A DNA stretch of 64,000 bases from Staphylococcus equorum (GCF_001747895.1 NZ_LNNB01000009.1:744001-808000), one strand, 5' to 3'. Numbered from the stretch's first letter, positions 1-8,749 are shown. The notes: generated by a model not told the origin, from the letters alone. Translations and numbers: made by a program.

Positions 1-451
1 AGAGTTGCTGTTGGATGAATTCTAATGGATAAAGTGCTGCACTATACAATAATGTTGCGCAAATAATAATTGAAGATATTATTCCCATTAGCATACCAAT
101 AAATCGACTTATTAAATTGAGCCCTTGGTATTGAATCACTTTATCAAAGACTACAATAACCCCATAGCAAAGCATTTTGGTAATTGTCGCTACGATTAAA
201 AATGCAATAATGTGGTCGAATCGCTGTTGTAGATTATCAAATTGAAAAGCATAATTCAAATCGTAAGCCTGTGTTTTAGGAAAAGGTATAAATAATTCCA
301 ATCGTTGAGATATTTGCAAATAAAATCGTTGTGCTACCCATAATGAAAACAGCGTAGCACCTAGATGCAATGCACTTAACCATACACCTCTTCTAAACCC
401 AATCATTCCTATGTATATAAAAACAATTACTATTAGTATATCAAAAATCAT
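1..451 (-). CDS. CvpA family membrane protein (3' end cut off by window)
   Basis: Partial gene running off the left edge; the first 150 codons are visible. The protein begins MIFDILIVIVFIYIGMIGF and shows an N-terminal hydrophobic helix, a second around residues 25-45, a hydrophilic stretch near 55-80, then two further hydrophobic segments. This is the layout of the CvpA/colicin V production family, small inner-membrane proteins of unclear biochemical role. The start codon overlaps the zapA stop codon (TAATG), so the two are translationally coupled. In Bacilli this zapA-cvpA pair precedes polX and mutS2, which would lie beyond the window. The identification rests on family layout and neighbourhood. 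Confidence 0.85.
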   Translation of the reverse strand, partial: MIFDILIVIVFIYIGMIGFRRGVWLSALHLGATLFSLWVAQRFYLQISQRLELFIPFPKTQAYDLNYAFQFDNLQQRFDHIIAFLIVATITKMLCYGVIVVFDKVIQYQGLNLISRFIGMLMGIISSIIICATLLYSAALYPLEFIQQQL

Positions 452-717
452 TATTCATCACTGTTTTTCAGTTGTTTTATTTCTTGTTGTAGACGATGAT
501 TTTCCTCTTCTAATTGTACTTTTTCATGCATGATATTTACCGCTGTTAATATTGCTTTTCTTGTCGTGTCTAGACCTGCACTTTTACTGCCCAATTCCTT
601 AATCCTTTCATCGACGAGATGTGCTACATAACGGATATGCTCAGGATTGTCCTCTCCGACAATTGTATAGCGCTGATCATTTATAGTGACGTTAATCCGA
701 TTTTTAAACTCTCCCAT
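451..717 (-). CDS. zapA: Cell division protein ZapA
   Basis: An 88-residue ZapA protein, which binds FtsZ and stabilises bundles of protofilaments at the division site. The N-terminal half (residues 1-50) forms the small globular domain starting MGEFKNRINVTINDQRYTIV, with the typical 'IRYVAHLVDERI' helix. The C-terminal part (about 55-88) is a Leu/Glu/Gln-rich coiled coil used for tetramerisation. Length and layout match the Gram-positive family (YshA). A clear AGGAG lies 7 bases before the ATG. It is co-transcribed with the cvpA-type gene, whose start overlaps its stop, and it is divergent from rnhC. Confidence 0.93.
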   Translation of the reverse strand: MGEFKNRINVTINDQRYTIVGEDNPEHIRYVAHLVDERIKELGSKSAGLDTTRKAILTAVNIMHEKVQLEEENHRLQQEIKQLKNSDE

Positions 718-814
718 ATAATAACTCCTGACTTTTGTTTATATTTCCGAATTCATTCTCTGATTGATTCTTTTAAGTGTTTAATTTAGTAATTTATACT
801 ATTTATTACGAACC

Positions 815-843
815 ATTATACACGACAAAATATTATTTTGTAA
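815..843 (-). promoter_or_regulatory. Candidate sigma-A promoter for zapA-cvpA
   Basis: On the minus strand a perfect TATAAT (815-820) sits 17 bases from a weak -35, TTACAA (838-843). It would give a leader of about 95 bases before zapA. The assignment is from consensus match only. Confidence 0.5.
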
Positions 844-969
844 GAGGTGTGATTTGTAATATTTGAAATATTTGTTATTCATAATATTTTTGACAATGTA
901 AACGAAAATGCCTCTACATAAACTTTTAATAGATGGTACTTTCACAGGTAGCTCGGTTATTTATACTTG

Positions 970-978
970 TGATATGAT
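970..978 (+). promoter_or_regulatory. Candidate extended -10 promoter for rnhC
   Basis: TGATATGAT fits an extended -10 (TGnTATAAT) about 57 bases before the rnhC start. No good -35 is visible. The rest of the 718-1034 divergent spacer holds AT-rich sequence plus the zapA promoter; I see no other gene in it. Confidence 0.4.
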
Positions 979-1034
979 GTTCAGTGTCGAAATATAAATA
1001 TTAGCAATCCATATAAAGTGAGGCCAAAAAAAAC

Positions 1035-1976
1035 ATGACAAATGTTGTACTTAAATTAACAAATCAAGAAATCCAGCAATTAATGTCTAAAATTCAATTT
1101 GATACATCGAATGTTTCTCAGGGAATGAAAGGCAAAACTAAATATAAAAGCACTTCAATTTCAATTTATAATTCAAATAAAGTCATGTTTCAAGGTAAAG
1201 ATGCAGACAATATAGCATCCCAACTCTTACCTAATACAGCTAAACCTGCAACATCTACAACGAATTCACCCAAAAAAACTTCGAGCACTAAACAAACTAT
1301 TCGATATAACAATTATCAATGTATTGGTAGTGATGAAGCAGGCAGTGGTGACTATTTCGGACCACTTACTGTGTGTGCTGCGTATGTTTCTAAGAAAAAT
1401 ATTCAAATATTAAAAACGCTTGGCGTCGATGATTCTAAAAAATTGACTGATGCAAAAATCATCGAATTGGCTGAACAGCTTGTGACTTTTATCCCTCATT
1501 CTTTGTTAACTATGCACAATGAAAAATATAACGAAAAACAAAAATCTGGCTGGTCACAAGTTAAAATGAAAGCAGTATTACATAACGAGGCAATCAAAAA
1601 TGTAACGCAAAAGATAGATACTGATGAATTAGACTATATTGTCATTGATCAATTTGCTGAGGCGGGTGTATATAAACGCTATGCGCTAACCGACTTACCC
1701 TTCAGCACTAAAACAAAATTCGAAACAAAGGGTGAATCTAAATCTATAGCAATTGCGGCAGCCAGCATTATTTCACGTTATGCCTTTGTTAAAAATATGG
1801 ATAGCCTCTCCCGTGCTGCTAAAACAGAGATTCCTAAAGGTGCTAGTAATAAAGTCGACCTTGCAGCAGCTAAAATCATTGAACGCAAAGGCATTGATTA
1901 CCTAGACTCTATCACTAAAAAGCATTTTGCCAACCGTGCCAAAGCAGAAAAATTAGTACAAAAGAAACATCGTTAG
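1035..1976 (+). CDS. rnhC: Ribonuclease HIII
   Basis: RNase HIII cleaves the RNA strand of RNA-DNA hybrids, for example R-loops and primers, in the cytoplasm. The 313-residue protein has an N-terminal TBP-like substrate-binding domain (about 1-70), a Ser/Thr/Lys-rich linker (70-90), and an RNase HII/HIII catalytic domain. That domain opens at residues 99-106 with GSDEAGSGD, which holds the Asp-Glu catalytic pair (D100, E101). A 'GVDDSKKL' segment and the later 'IDQFAEAG' are also typical. Length is normal for the family. The ATG is preceded by GTGAGG at 1018-1023, an 11-base spacing. The gene ends in a terminator and converges on pheST. Confidence 0.95.
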   Translation: MTNVVLKLTNQEIQQLMSKIQFDTSNVSQGMKGKTKYKSTSISIYNSNKVMFQGKDADNIASQLLPNTAKPATSTTNSPKKTSSTKQTIRYNNYQCIGSDEAGSGDYFGPLTVCAAYVSKKNIQILKTLGVDDSKKLTDAKIIELAEQLVTFIPHSLLTMHNEKYNEKQKSGWSQVKMKAVLHNEAIKNVTQKIDTDELDYIVIDQFAEAGVYKRYALTDLPFSTKTKFETKGESKSIAIAAASIISRYAFVKNMDSLSRAAKTEIPKGASNKVDLAAAKIIERKGIDYLDSITKKHFANRAKAEKLVQKKHR

Positions 1977-1982
1977 CAAATA

Positions 1983-2022
1983 AAAATCTTGATAGTCCAT
2001 TTGCGATGGTCTACCAAAATTT
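1983..2022. repeat. Diverged copy of the pheT terminator hairpin
   Basis: An imperfect hairpin with core TAGTCCAT...ATGGTCTA and outer arms AAATCTTG/CAAAATTT. It matches, with mismatches, the hairpin at 2251-2290, which has the same AGTCCAT...ATGGTCT core. It lies right after the rnhC stop codon and is probably a decayed duplicate. Confidence 0.6.
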
Positions 2023-2030
2023 CATAACGA

Positions 2031-2072
2031 GATAAACCAATTGCCATAAAAGCATTTGGTTTATTTTTTTAT
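2031..2072 (+). terminator. rnhC terminator
   Basis: AAACCAATTGC and GCATTTGGTTT form a stem with one mismatch and a 7-base loop, followed by a run of Ts on the plus strand. Confidence 0.85.
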
Positions 2073-2127
2073 AAGCATTTATCATTGAGACAATCTTTGT
2101 TCAATAATGAAATTATTATTGTTTAAA

Positions 2128-2240
2128 TAAAGTCAGTGGTTTGTGCCGACTCTTACGGTAAAAGCGCTAGCTGAAGACTACAGGCTGAGGCTATGCTCGC
2201 GGAAAGTATGTACAAAAAACTACCAACACATAGACTTTAT
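2128..2240. repeat. 113-bp inverted-repeat-bounded intergenic element
   Basis: The element is bounded by a perfect 8-bp inverted repeat, ATAAAGTC (2128-2135) and GACTTTAT (2233-2240). The interior is clearly richer in GC than its surroundings. It contains modules CGACTCTTACGG, AAAAGCGCTAGCTGAAGAC, CAGGCTGAGGC and CGCGGAAAG. From memory these resemble the short CGACTC...GAAGAC...GAGGC...CGCGGAAAG repeats scattered between genes in many Bacillaceae. It has no credible coding capacity. A small mobile, MITE-like or structured-RNA repeat is the best description; this copy looks partly degraded. Confidence 0.6.
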
Positions 2241-2250
2241 CGACAATCTA

Positions 2251-2292
2251 AAAACCTTGGCAGTCCATAATAATGGTCTACCAAGGTTTTTA
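2251..2292 (-). terminator. pheST terminator
   Basis: AAAACCTTGG and CCAAGGTTTT form a perfect 10-bp outer stem; the inner AGTCCAT...ATGGTCT extends it. It sits about 12 bases past the pheT stop, so it ends the pheST transcript, and it may work in both directions. Confidence 0.8.
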
Positions 2293-2303
2293 ATTACACT
2301 ATT

Positions 2304-4706
2304 TTATCTAATTGTTGCACCTTCTGCTTGTAAAGCAGCTAAGATGTCTTCATGTACTGCATTTACTTTGTCATCTGTAAGTGTTTGCTCTGTATCTAAA
2401 TAAGCTAAACGAATTGCAATTGATTTCTCATCTTCAGCAATATGTTCACCCTCATAAACATCAAATACTTCGGCATTTTGTAAAATGTCCCCACCATGAT
2501 TTTCAATGACTTTCACTAATTTTGCTGATGGTATTGTACGGTTAATAACTAAAGCAATGTCTCTTGATACACCTGGGAATCTAGGGATAGGTTGATAATT
2601 AATATATCCAACTGTGACAGCCATCAATTTCTCATAATTTAATTCAAAAACGTATGTGCGTTTTAAGTCATGCTCTTTTTCAACTTGAGGATGCAATTCA
2701 CCCACAAAGCCAATGATTTCATCGTTTAGTTTAACCATAGCTGTTCTACCAGGATGTAAACCATCAATTTCTCCAGATTCATAGTCAAATTGGATATCTA
2801 ATTTTTCGGCAATGCGATCTACGATTCCTTTGACAACAAAGAAATCAATTTCTTCTTTCTTACCTTGCCAAGCATTAACTGTGTAATCACCTGTTAAGAT
2901 ACCACTTAAATATTCAACTTCATCTGGTAATTCACCTTCGCCATTACCAAAGAATACGCGACCTAGTTCATACAAGCGCACATTATTATTTTTACGTGCG
3001 ACGTTATAAGAAACTGCATCAATTAAATGAGGTACCAAACTTTGTCGTAAAGTAGCATGCGCTTCACTCATCGGCATTAATAAATCAATTGTAGCGCGTT
3101 CTTGTAGCGCGAAATCTTGTGCTCGTTGTTTGTCTACCAATGAATAGTTAATTGCTTGGCTTAATCCAGCGCCTTCTAGTGTTGCTTTCACGACACGAGA
3201 CTTACCTTGTCTATCAGTTAAAGCACCATGTGTGACTTCCTCAAACACAGGTAATGTTGATGGGATTTCGTCGTAACCATAAATACGTGCAATTTCTTCA
3301 ATTAAGTCTTCTTTTATTGTAATATCTTTACGACGAGAAGGTACCATAACAGTTAAGATATCTTTATTTCTAGTTGTTTCAAAGCCTAATTGTACAAAAA
3401 TCGCTTCAATTTCTTCCGCTGATAGTTCAAAACCTACTGTTTTATTTACTTTATCTATAGAAATTTCAATTGGAGTAACAAATTGACCTAAATCACCTTT
3501 TGCTACACGACCTTGTGTTACTGAACCGCCCGCATAAGTTTGAAGTAAATAACACGCTCTATCCACCGCTTCATCTACAAATTCTGTAGCAATACCTTTT
3601 TCGAAACGACTAGAAGCTTCACTTCTTAAGTTTAATCTTCTTGAAGTATGTCTAATAGAAACAGGGTCAAAAATTGCGCCTTCAATCACAACATTCGTTG
3701 TTGATTCAGTCACTTCTGAGAAATCGCCACCCATTACACCAGCAATTGCTATTGGATTTGTGCCGTTTGTAATAACGATATCACTGTCTTTCAATGTTCT
3801 TTCTTGATCATCTAGTGTAGTCATTTTTTCATCAGCATGAGCTTGACGTACTTCTATTTGACTTGAACCTATTTGATCTTTATCAAACATGTGTAGCGGT
3901 TGTCCGTATTCTAAAAGTACATAGTTTGATATATCTACGACGTTATTGATTGGACGAATACCTGCTTTGATTAAACGCATTTGCATCCACTCTGGAGATG
4001 GCGCTATTGTTAAACCATTCACTACTCTTGCACTATAATATGCAACTTTATCTTTATTTTGAATGTTCAGGCTGATTTCATCTGATGCTTGTCCAGAAAC
4101 CTCTTTACTATTTGTTTCTGATTTCTTCATCGACACATTGTATAATGCTGCTGTTTCATAAGCTGTACCAATCATACTTAGTGCATCAGCTCTGTTTGGT
4201 GTTAAATCAAATTCCATCACTTGGTCATTTAAATATAACGCAGTCATAGCATCTGTACCTGGCGTCACTTCTGATGAAAAGACATAAATACCATCTTCAA
4301 ATTTTTTAGGGACAAGATTGCTTGGCACACCAATTTCTTGAAGCGAACAAATCATACCCTCTGAACGTTCTCCACGTAATTTAGCACGCTTAATTTTTAT
4401 GCCGCCAGGTAATCTACCACCTACTGTTGCAACAATAACTGTCTGACCAGCATCAACATTAGGCGCACCACACACGATTTGTACCGGTTCTGCTTCACCG
4501 ATGTCTACTAAACAGATATTTAACTTGTCAGCATCTGGATGAGGCGCTTTAGATTGTACGTAACCGACCACTAAATTTTTAGTTTCTTTTGTATAATCTA
4601 CAACATCATCTACTTCAATCCCAGTACGTGTAATTCTTTCTGCAAGTGCATTTATTGGTTCATTAATATCTACGTAACTTTCTAACCATTCTTTTGAAAT
4701 AAACAT
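2304..4706 (-). CDS. pheT: Phenylalanyl-tRNA synthetase, beta subunit
   Basis: The beta chain of the alpha2-beta2 enzyme that charges tRNA-Phe. The 800-residue length is standard for bacterial PheT. It begins [14 protein letters not shown], followed by an OB-fold tRNA-binding (EMAP-like) domain at about 40-150 containing 'VVGYVQSKAPHPDADKL'. A B3/B4 editing region follows at about 200-380, then B5, and a C-terminal anticodon-binding FDX-ACB domain from about 707 ('YQPIPRFPGVSRDIALV'). The start overlaps the pheS stop (TAATG), giving translational coupling for 1:1 subunits. Expression should follow the upstream T-box. Confidence 0.97.
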   Translation of the reverse strand: MFISKEWLESYVDINEPINALAERITRTGIEVDDVVDYTKETKNLVVGYVQSKAPHPDADKLNICLVDIGEAEPVQIVCGAPNVDAGQTVIVATVGGRLPGGIKIKRAKLRGERSEGMICSLQEIGVPSNLVPKKFEDGIYVFSSEVTPGTDAMTALYLNDQVMEFDLTPNRADALSMIGTAYETAALYNVSMKKSETNSKEVSGQASDEISLNIQNKDKVAYYSARVVNGLTIAPSPEWMQMRLIKAGIRPINNVVDISNYVLLEYGQPLHMFDKDQIGSSQIEVRQAHADEKMTTLDDQERTLKDSDIVITNGTNPIAIAGVMGGDFSEVTESTTNVVIEGAIFDPVSIRHTSRRLNLRSEASSRFEKGIATEFVDEAVDRACYLLQTYAGGSVTQGRVAKGDLGQFVTPIEISIDKVNKTVGFELSAEEIEAIFVQLGFETTRNKDILTVMVPSRRKDITIKEDLIEEIARIYGYDEIPSTLPVFEEVTHGALTDRQGKSRVVKATLEGAGLSQAINYSLVDKQRAQDFALQERATIDLLMPMSEAHATLRQSLVPHLIDAVSYNVARKNNNVRLYELGRVFFGNGEGELPDEVEYLSGILTGDYTVNAWQGKKEEIDFFVVKGIVDRIAEKLDIQFDYESGEIDGLHPGRTAMVKLNDEIIGFVGELHPQVEKEHDLKRTYVFELNYEKLMAVTVGYINYQPIPRFPGVSRDIALVINRTIPSAKLVKVIENHGGDILQNAEVFDVYEGEHIAEDEKSIAIRLAYLDTEQTLTDDKVNAVHEDILAALQAEGATIR

Positions 4707-5764
4707 TACTTTTCACCTCTATCTTCTACAGCTTTAAATTGATCTAAGAAACGTACATCATTTGTATAGAAATGACGTATATCCTCAATACCATATTTCA
4801 ACATTGCAATTCGATCAGGCCCCATACCAAATGCAAAGCCAGTATATTTATTTGAATCGAAACCTGCCATTTCTAATACATTAGGATGTACCATACCAGC
4901 GCCTAGAATTTCTATCCAACCTGTTTGCTTACAAACATTACAGCCTGCACCTTCACATTTGAAACATGACACATCTACTTCTACTGAAGGTTCAGTAAAT
5001 GGGAAGTAACTTGGACGTAATCTAATTTCTCTATCTTCGCCAAACAATTGTTTAGCTAATAATTCTAACGTACCTTTTAAATCGCTCATTTTAATATTTT
5101 CATCTACAACTAAACCTTCAATTTGAGTAAATTGATGACTATGCGTTGCATCATCAGAATCGCGTCGATAAACTTTACCGGGGCATAAGATTTTTACAGG
5201 ACCTTGACCATTGCGTTCTTCCATCGTTCTCGCTTGCACAGGAGAAGTGTGTGTACGCATTAATATTTCATCTGTAATATAAAAGCTATCTTGCATATCT
5301 CTTGCTGGATGTGATTTAGGTAAGTTTAATGCTTCAAAGTTATAGTAATCTTTTTCTACTTCAAAACCATCAACAATTTCGTAACCTAAACCTAAGAATA
5401 AATCTTCAATCTCTTCAATCGTTCTTGTTAAAGGATGTTTAGAGCCTATTGAAATTTTACGGCCAGGTAATGTGACATCAATTTGTTCTTCTTTTAATTG
5501 TTGTTCTAATTGTTCATGAGCTAAAAGTTCTTGACGTGATTCAATTTCACCTTCAATGGCTTGTCTCACTTCATTCACTTGTTGACCATAGGCTGGTTTT
5601 TCTTCGTTTGATAAATCTTTCATATGTTTCATTAAACCAGTAACTGAACCTTTTTTACCTAAATATTTAACTTTTACGTCTTGTAATTCTTTTTCATTTT
5701 GAGCTTCATTAATATCAACTAATGCTTGCTGCTTAAGCTCAGTCATCGCTTCTGTTTGTGCCAT
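4706..5764 (-). CDS. pheS: Phenylalanyl-tRNA synthetase, alpha subunit
   Basis: The catalytic alpha chain, 352 residues from the start chosen here ([13 protein letters not shown]). That start has TCCTCC on the plus strand (AGGAGG in the mRNA) 6 bases upstream; a longer open frame runs into the T-box terminator and is not credible. Residues 1-95 form the coiled-coil tRNA-binding arm. Class II synthetase motifs follow, including '[12 protein letters not shown]', the '[11 protein letters not shown]' and '[15 protein letters not shown]' motif 2 region, and '[11 protein letters not shown]' as motif 3. A four-Cys cluster ([12 protein letters not shown]) precedes motif 3, as in other Firmicute PheS proteins. 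It is coupled to pheT. Confidence 0.97.
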   Translation of the reverse strand: MAQTEAMTELKQQALVDINEAQNEKELQDVKVKYLGKKGSVTGLMKHMKDLSNEEKPAYGQQVNEVRQAIEGEIESRQELLAHEQLEQQLKEEQIDVTLPGRKISIGSKHPLTRTIEEIEDLFLGLGYEIVDGFEVEKDYYNFEALNLPKSHPARDMQDSFYITDEILMRTHTSPVQARTMEERNGQGPVKILCPGKVYRRDSDDATHSHQFTQIEGLVVDENIKMSDLKGTLELLAKQLFGEDREIRLRPSYFPFTEPSVEVDVSCFKCEGAGCNVCKQTGWIEILGAGMVHPNVLEMAGFDSNKYTGFAFGMGPDRIAMLKYGIEDIRHFYTNDVRFLDQFKAVEDRGEK

Positions 5765-5799
5765 ACATAGTCCTCCTATATTAAAATCTAAATGTATAA

Positions 5800-6075
5800 T
5801 GATTGTTTGTAAAAACGCAAAAAAAAGACTTTCATCCCTTGAAACTGGGACGAAAGCCTTCCGTGGTACCACCCAAATTTATGCCTAAGCATACACTTGT
5901 TGTCATTGATAACGGAAATGAAGTCCGACTTAAATTTCTTTAAGTAACCAAAAAGGTGAAAAAAACTAAATACAGTGGATTATCTTGCAGTCTTAGGATA
6001 ATCTCCCTTAAGCAACTGTATGAAAATAGTCTACGTCTTTTTAAAGGTTAATATTTATTTTCTAATATCATTAAC
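5800..6075 (-). promoter_or_regulatory. T-box riboswitch leader (Phe) of pheST
   Basis: The leader contains the T-box core AGGGTGGTACCACGG on the minus strand (complement of 5861-5875). Just downstream is a terminator hairpin, GGCTTTCGTCCC / GGGATGAAAGTC, followed by seven Ts (5819-5858). Upstream is a long Stem I with GATTATC/GATAATC arms. A TTC (Phe) triplet at 5958-5960 lies on the 3' side of Stem I near its base and is a plausible specifier codon. Uncharged tRNA-Phe would favour the antiterminator formed by the T-box. Leader type is certain from the motif; the specifier position is inference. Confidence 0.93.
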
Positions 6076-6078
6076 TAT

Positions 6079-6108
6079 ATTATATACGATAATTGATTAA
6101 AGGGTCAA
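6079..6108 (-). promoter_or_regulatory. Sigma-A promoter of the T-box/pheST transcript
   Basis: TTGACC (-35, 6103-6108) and a perfect TATAAT (-10, 6079-6084) are separated by 18 bases on the minus strand. The -35 overlaps the stop codon of the upstream methyltransferase gene, so the two units are packed with no spacer. Confidence 0.85.
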
Positions 6109-6845
6109 CCTTTCAAGTGATACATCACGATACTACCAGCTATTGCTACATTTAAGCTTTCAGCCTTGCCATATATAGGTATTGTTAAATTTTGAGTCGT
6201 TTTACTCAACAATTCAGGGTTTACACCTTCACCTTCATTACCTAAAAGTAACGCGAACTTTTCTTGGCTTTGTATTTGATTATAGGCTACTGCATTATCC
6301 AACGCAGTACCATACACTTCACCTTCAAATTCATCAATAAATTCACTTAAATCTTGTGACACAATTGGAATATGAAAGACACTGCCTTGACTCGCACGCA
6401 TAACTTTATCTTGATAAGGGTCTGCTGTGCCTTTTTCAAGAACAATTAAATCTAATCCTGCAGCATCAGCGGTACGGATTAGTGTTCCTAAATTACCTGG
6501 GTCTTGAATACAGTCTATTAATAGCACTTGTTGGGCTTTCCGTGTTTCATGAACAGGTTTTTCAATCACTGCAAAGAAGCCTTGTGGCGTAACTGTACCT
6601 GATAATGCTTCAGCAACTTTTAAATTGATTTCAAATACTTCTTCAGCATAATTAATCATACCATCATCGAGTCTTTCAATATCAACGACATACAATTGTT
6701 CAATTTTTAAATTGCTCTTGTATGCCTCTTCAATCAAATGATAGCCCTCGATAAGTGCACGTCCTGTTTTATCTCTTTCACGTTTCTTTTTTAATTTAAT
6801 TGCATTTTTAACTTTACTATTTTGAGCCGAAGTAATCATTTCCAT
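6105..6845 (-). CDS. TrmH/SpoU-family RNA 2'-O-methyltransferase
   Basis: A 246-residue SPOUT-superfamily methyltransferase that would transfer a methyl group from S-adenosylmethionine to ribose 2'-OH of rRNA or tRNA. Residues 1-95 form the N-terminal SpoU substrate-binding domain ('ALIEGYHLIEEAYKSN'). The C-terminal knot domain carries the three motifs: 'IQDPGNLGTLIRTADAAG' (motif 1, Asn and Arg), 'LLLGNEGEGVNPELL' (motif 2), and 'IPIYGKAESLNVAIAGSIV' (motif 3). It resembles B. subtilis YsgA, which also lies next to pheST. The exact RNA target is not shown by the sequence. Confidence 0.9.
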   Translation of the reverse strand: MEMITSAQNSKVKNAIKLKKKRERDKTGRALIEGYHLIEEAYKSNLKIEQLYVVDIERLDDGMINYAEEVFEINLKVAEALSGTVTPQGFFAVIEKPVHETRKAQQVLLIDCIQDPGNLGTLIRTADAAGLDLIVLEKGTADPYQDKVMRASQGSVFHIPIVSQDLSEFIDEFEGEVYGTALDNAVAYNQIQSQEKFALLLGNEGEGVNPELLSKTTQNLTIPIYGKAESLNVAIAGSIVMYHLKG

Positions 6846-6871
6846 AGCATAGCCTCTTTATTTTAGTATTT

Positions 6872-7813
6872 TTAACTTTTAAATTTATGTTTAATATTTG
6901 TACTAATATTTTTAAAAAATGTAGAAAATTGACTTTCACTTTCCACTAAAATATTATCTCCTGTATATGTTACTATATCACCTTTGACTGGTGAAGCGTT
7001 ATTGAGAAATCTAACTTTCAACGTCTGAGTTGTTTTTATGTTTTTATGATTCATCACTTGAAAATGTACATGTGGTTCAGCAGCATTTCCTGAATTACCT
7101 ACATTTGCGATATGTTGTCCACGCAACAACGTATCTCCTTTGTTAATTTTAAATGAATCCGGTTTGATATGTGCTATCATACTATATTCATTACGTCTGT
7201 GTTTAATAATTATATAATTACCCTCAGGATGCATTGTATTATATTCACCAGGTGTGCAATCAGGAATCCCGTCTACAATTTCTTCTACTACTCCATTTGC
7301 TGGAGCTAAAATAGGCGCATTATAACTAAAATAATTCTCACACAGCGTAGAATCACCATTATATGTAAAACCTTCAATTACTTTTACAAAATCAAAAGCA
7401 TTGCGTTGGTTTTTATATCGATAGTGATGATTTAATAATTCATTTGAGCCACCAGTATGAACAAGCCAATCTTCTTGTAAAGGGATGGTATAGCTACATT
7501 TAGAGAACTTAATCAAATGTGATTGTTTGATCGGAATTAGCGCCATTCCAATAATTTCTTGATATTTATTTAAAATGACACTTGCACCTGATTCCATATT
7601 ACTGTCAAACCAAATGTACTCATCTTGGCGATTTATATGTAAATGTTTATACAACCTGTTTGTTCCTCTAATACCATTATATGCACTCAACAATTTTTTG
7701 AATTCTTTATAAGAAGAAACTTCTTGAAAATAATCACTAAAATGCTCATAAAGCCAAATAGCATCACTATTTTCTATTTTATCTATAATTATTTGTGCAT
7801 TCATTGTTTCCAT
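6872..7813 (-). CDS. M23-fold (LytM/lysostaphin-type) metallopeptidase without signal peptide
   Basis: A 313-residue protein whose C-terminal half is an M23 peptidase domain. Likely zinc ligands are all present: His129/130 and Asp141 ('HHYRYKNQRNAFDF'), then the HxH pair at 248-250 ('AEPHVHFQ'), with His215 as a further active-site His. The N-terminal ~120 residues are not recognised. There is no signal peptide or membrane helix, although most M23 enzymes cut peptidoglycan outside the cell. I chose the ATG at 7813 because a TTG 12 bases earlier lacks a proper ribosome site; another ATG follows 9 bases later. Its ribosome site is weak. It sits between the methyltransferase gene and rpmF. Substrate unknown. 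Confidence 0.8.
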   Translation of the reverse strand: METMNAQIIIDKIENSDAIWLYEHFSDYFQEVSSYKEFKKLLSAYNGIRGTNRLYKHLHINRQDEYIWFDSNMESGASVILNKYQEIIGMALIPIKQSHLIKFSKCSYTIPLQEDWLVHTGGSNELLNHHYRYKNQRNAFDFVKVIEGFTYNGDSTLCENYFSYNAPILAPANGVVEEIVDGIPDCTPGEYNTMHPEGNYIIIKHRRNEYSMIAHIKPDSFKINKGDTLLRGQHIANVGNSGNAAEPHVHFQVMNHKNIKTTQTLKVRFLNNASPVKGDIVTYTGDNILVESESQFSTFFKNISTNIKHKFKS

Positions 7814-7862
7814 AATTTTACACAACCTATCAGTTGAATATAAATACTATCTATCTCTAACA

Positions 7863-7911
7863 TAAAAAATCGCTCAAAAATTATCAAGTGAATAATTAGT
7901 GAACGATTAGA
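7863..7911 (-). terminator. rpmF terminator
   Basis: AATCGTTCA and TGAGCGATT pair (one G-T wobble) around a loop of about 23 bases, followed by a T run on the minus strand, 35 bases past the rpmF stop. Confidence 0.7.
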
Positions 7912-7945
7912 ATAGGCTATTATTAAGCCATTTAATTAAATGAAA

Positions 7946-8119
7946 TTATTTTGATACAACGTCTTCGCCATTGTATGAACCACAGTTCTTACAAACGCGG
8001 TGAGATAATTTATATTCTCCACAACTTGGGCACTCTGTCATACCAGGTACTGAAATTTTGAAATGCGTACGACGTTTATTTTTTCTTGTTTTTGACGTTC
8101 TTCTTTTTGGTACTGCCAT
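7946..8119 (-). CDS. rpmF: 50S ribosomal protein L32
   Basis: A 57-residue gene. The protein begins [20 protein letters not shown] and contains two CxxC pairs ([18 protein letters not shown]), the zinc-ribbon form of L32. The basic N-terminus threads into the large subunit. A strong GGAGG lies 7 bases before the ATG. It directly follows the DUF177 gene, the usual pairing in bacteria. Confidence 0.97.
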   Translation of the reverse strand: MAVPKRRTSKTRKNKRRTHFKISVPGMTECPSCGEYKLSHRVCKNCGSYNGEDVVSK

Positions 8120-8203
8120 GATATATCCTCCTTATATTCAAACACTAAATAGAAATTTTCAGATTCAATAATCCATTATACTATAGATTATTAAAATCCG
8201 CTA

Positions 8204-8749
8204 TTACTCTTCGTCATATAATTGTTGTAGTTTTTGAAGCCTAGGATCAATTTGCTTAGATTCAGATTCTTCCTTATCTTTTGCAAGCTCAACCGCTTCT
8301 TCTTCGTCAATAACTTCCCAACCATTGCCTTCACTTAACATCTGATCGCTTTCGCTTGAAAAAACACGCATTGGCTTTCCAATGATAACTAGTTCTTCAG
8401 TAATATCTTTTAGATTTATCATACCGTTTGTTGCATCATGGTAATGTTCATCTTTATCTTCGCCATTACTATACTCATCATATCCTTCTAAATCAAAAAT
8501 CTCTTGAGATTTAATATCTATAGGAGTTTCTACAGGAACTAACGTACGTGCACATGGCATCGTATACGTTCCGGTTATATGCATATCTGCAATGACTTCA
8601 TTTGATCTGACGGTTAATTCACCTTCAACATCAATATCAGATAGATCTATTAAATCTAATGATTTTACTAAATGATCAAAATTAACCGTTTGATGAAATT
8701 CAAATGGTTTATCTTGGAATTTTCTTAATTGTGTTATTGACCATTTCAT
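8204..8749 (-). CDS. YceD/DUF177 family protein
   Basis: A 181-residue acidic protein of the DUF177 (YceD/Rbb1) family, which is linked to 23S rRNA or large-subunit biogenesis and almost always sits directly upstream of rpmF, as here. The central region includes 'GTYTMPCARTLVPVETP', with the conserved Cys, and 'INLKDITEELVIIGKPMRV', the conserved family segment. The C-terminal 30 residues are very Glu/Lys-rich. The start follows a GAGGTGAA site. The function is inferred from family and neighbourhood. Confidence 0.88.
   Translation of the reverse strand: MKWSITQLRKFQDKPFEFHQTVNFDHLVKSLDLIDLSDIDVEGELTVRSNEVIADMHITGTYTMPCARTLVPVETPIDIKSQEIFDLEGYDEYSNGEDKDEHYHDATNGMINLKDITEELVIIGKPMRVFSSESDQMLSEGNGWEVIDEEEAVELAKDKEESESKQIDPRLQKLQQLYDEE

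Noticed and set aside
2143-2403. Plus-strand open frame across the 2.1-kb element
   Set aside because: It runs through a terminator hairpin and into the opposite strand of pheT, with no ribosome site; it is a chance frame.
5765-5872. N-terminal extension of pheS
   Set aside because: It would translate the T-box terminator; the ATG at 5764 has an ideal AGGAGG.
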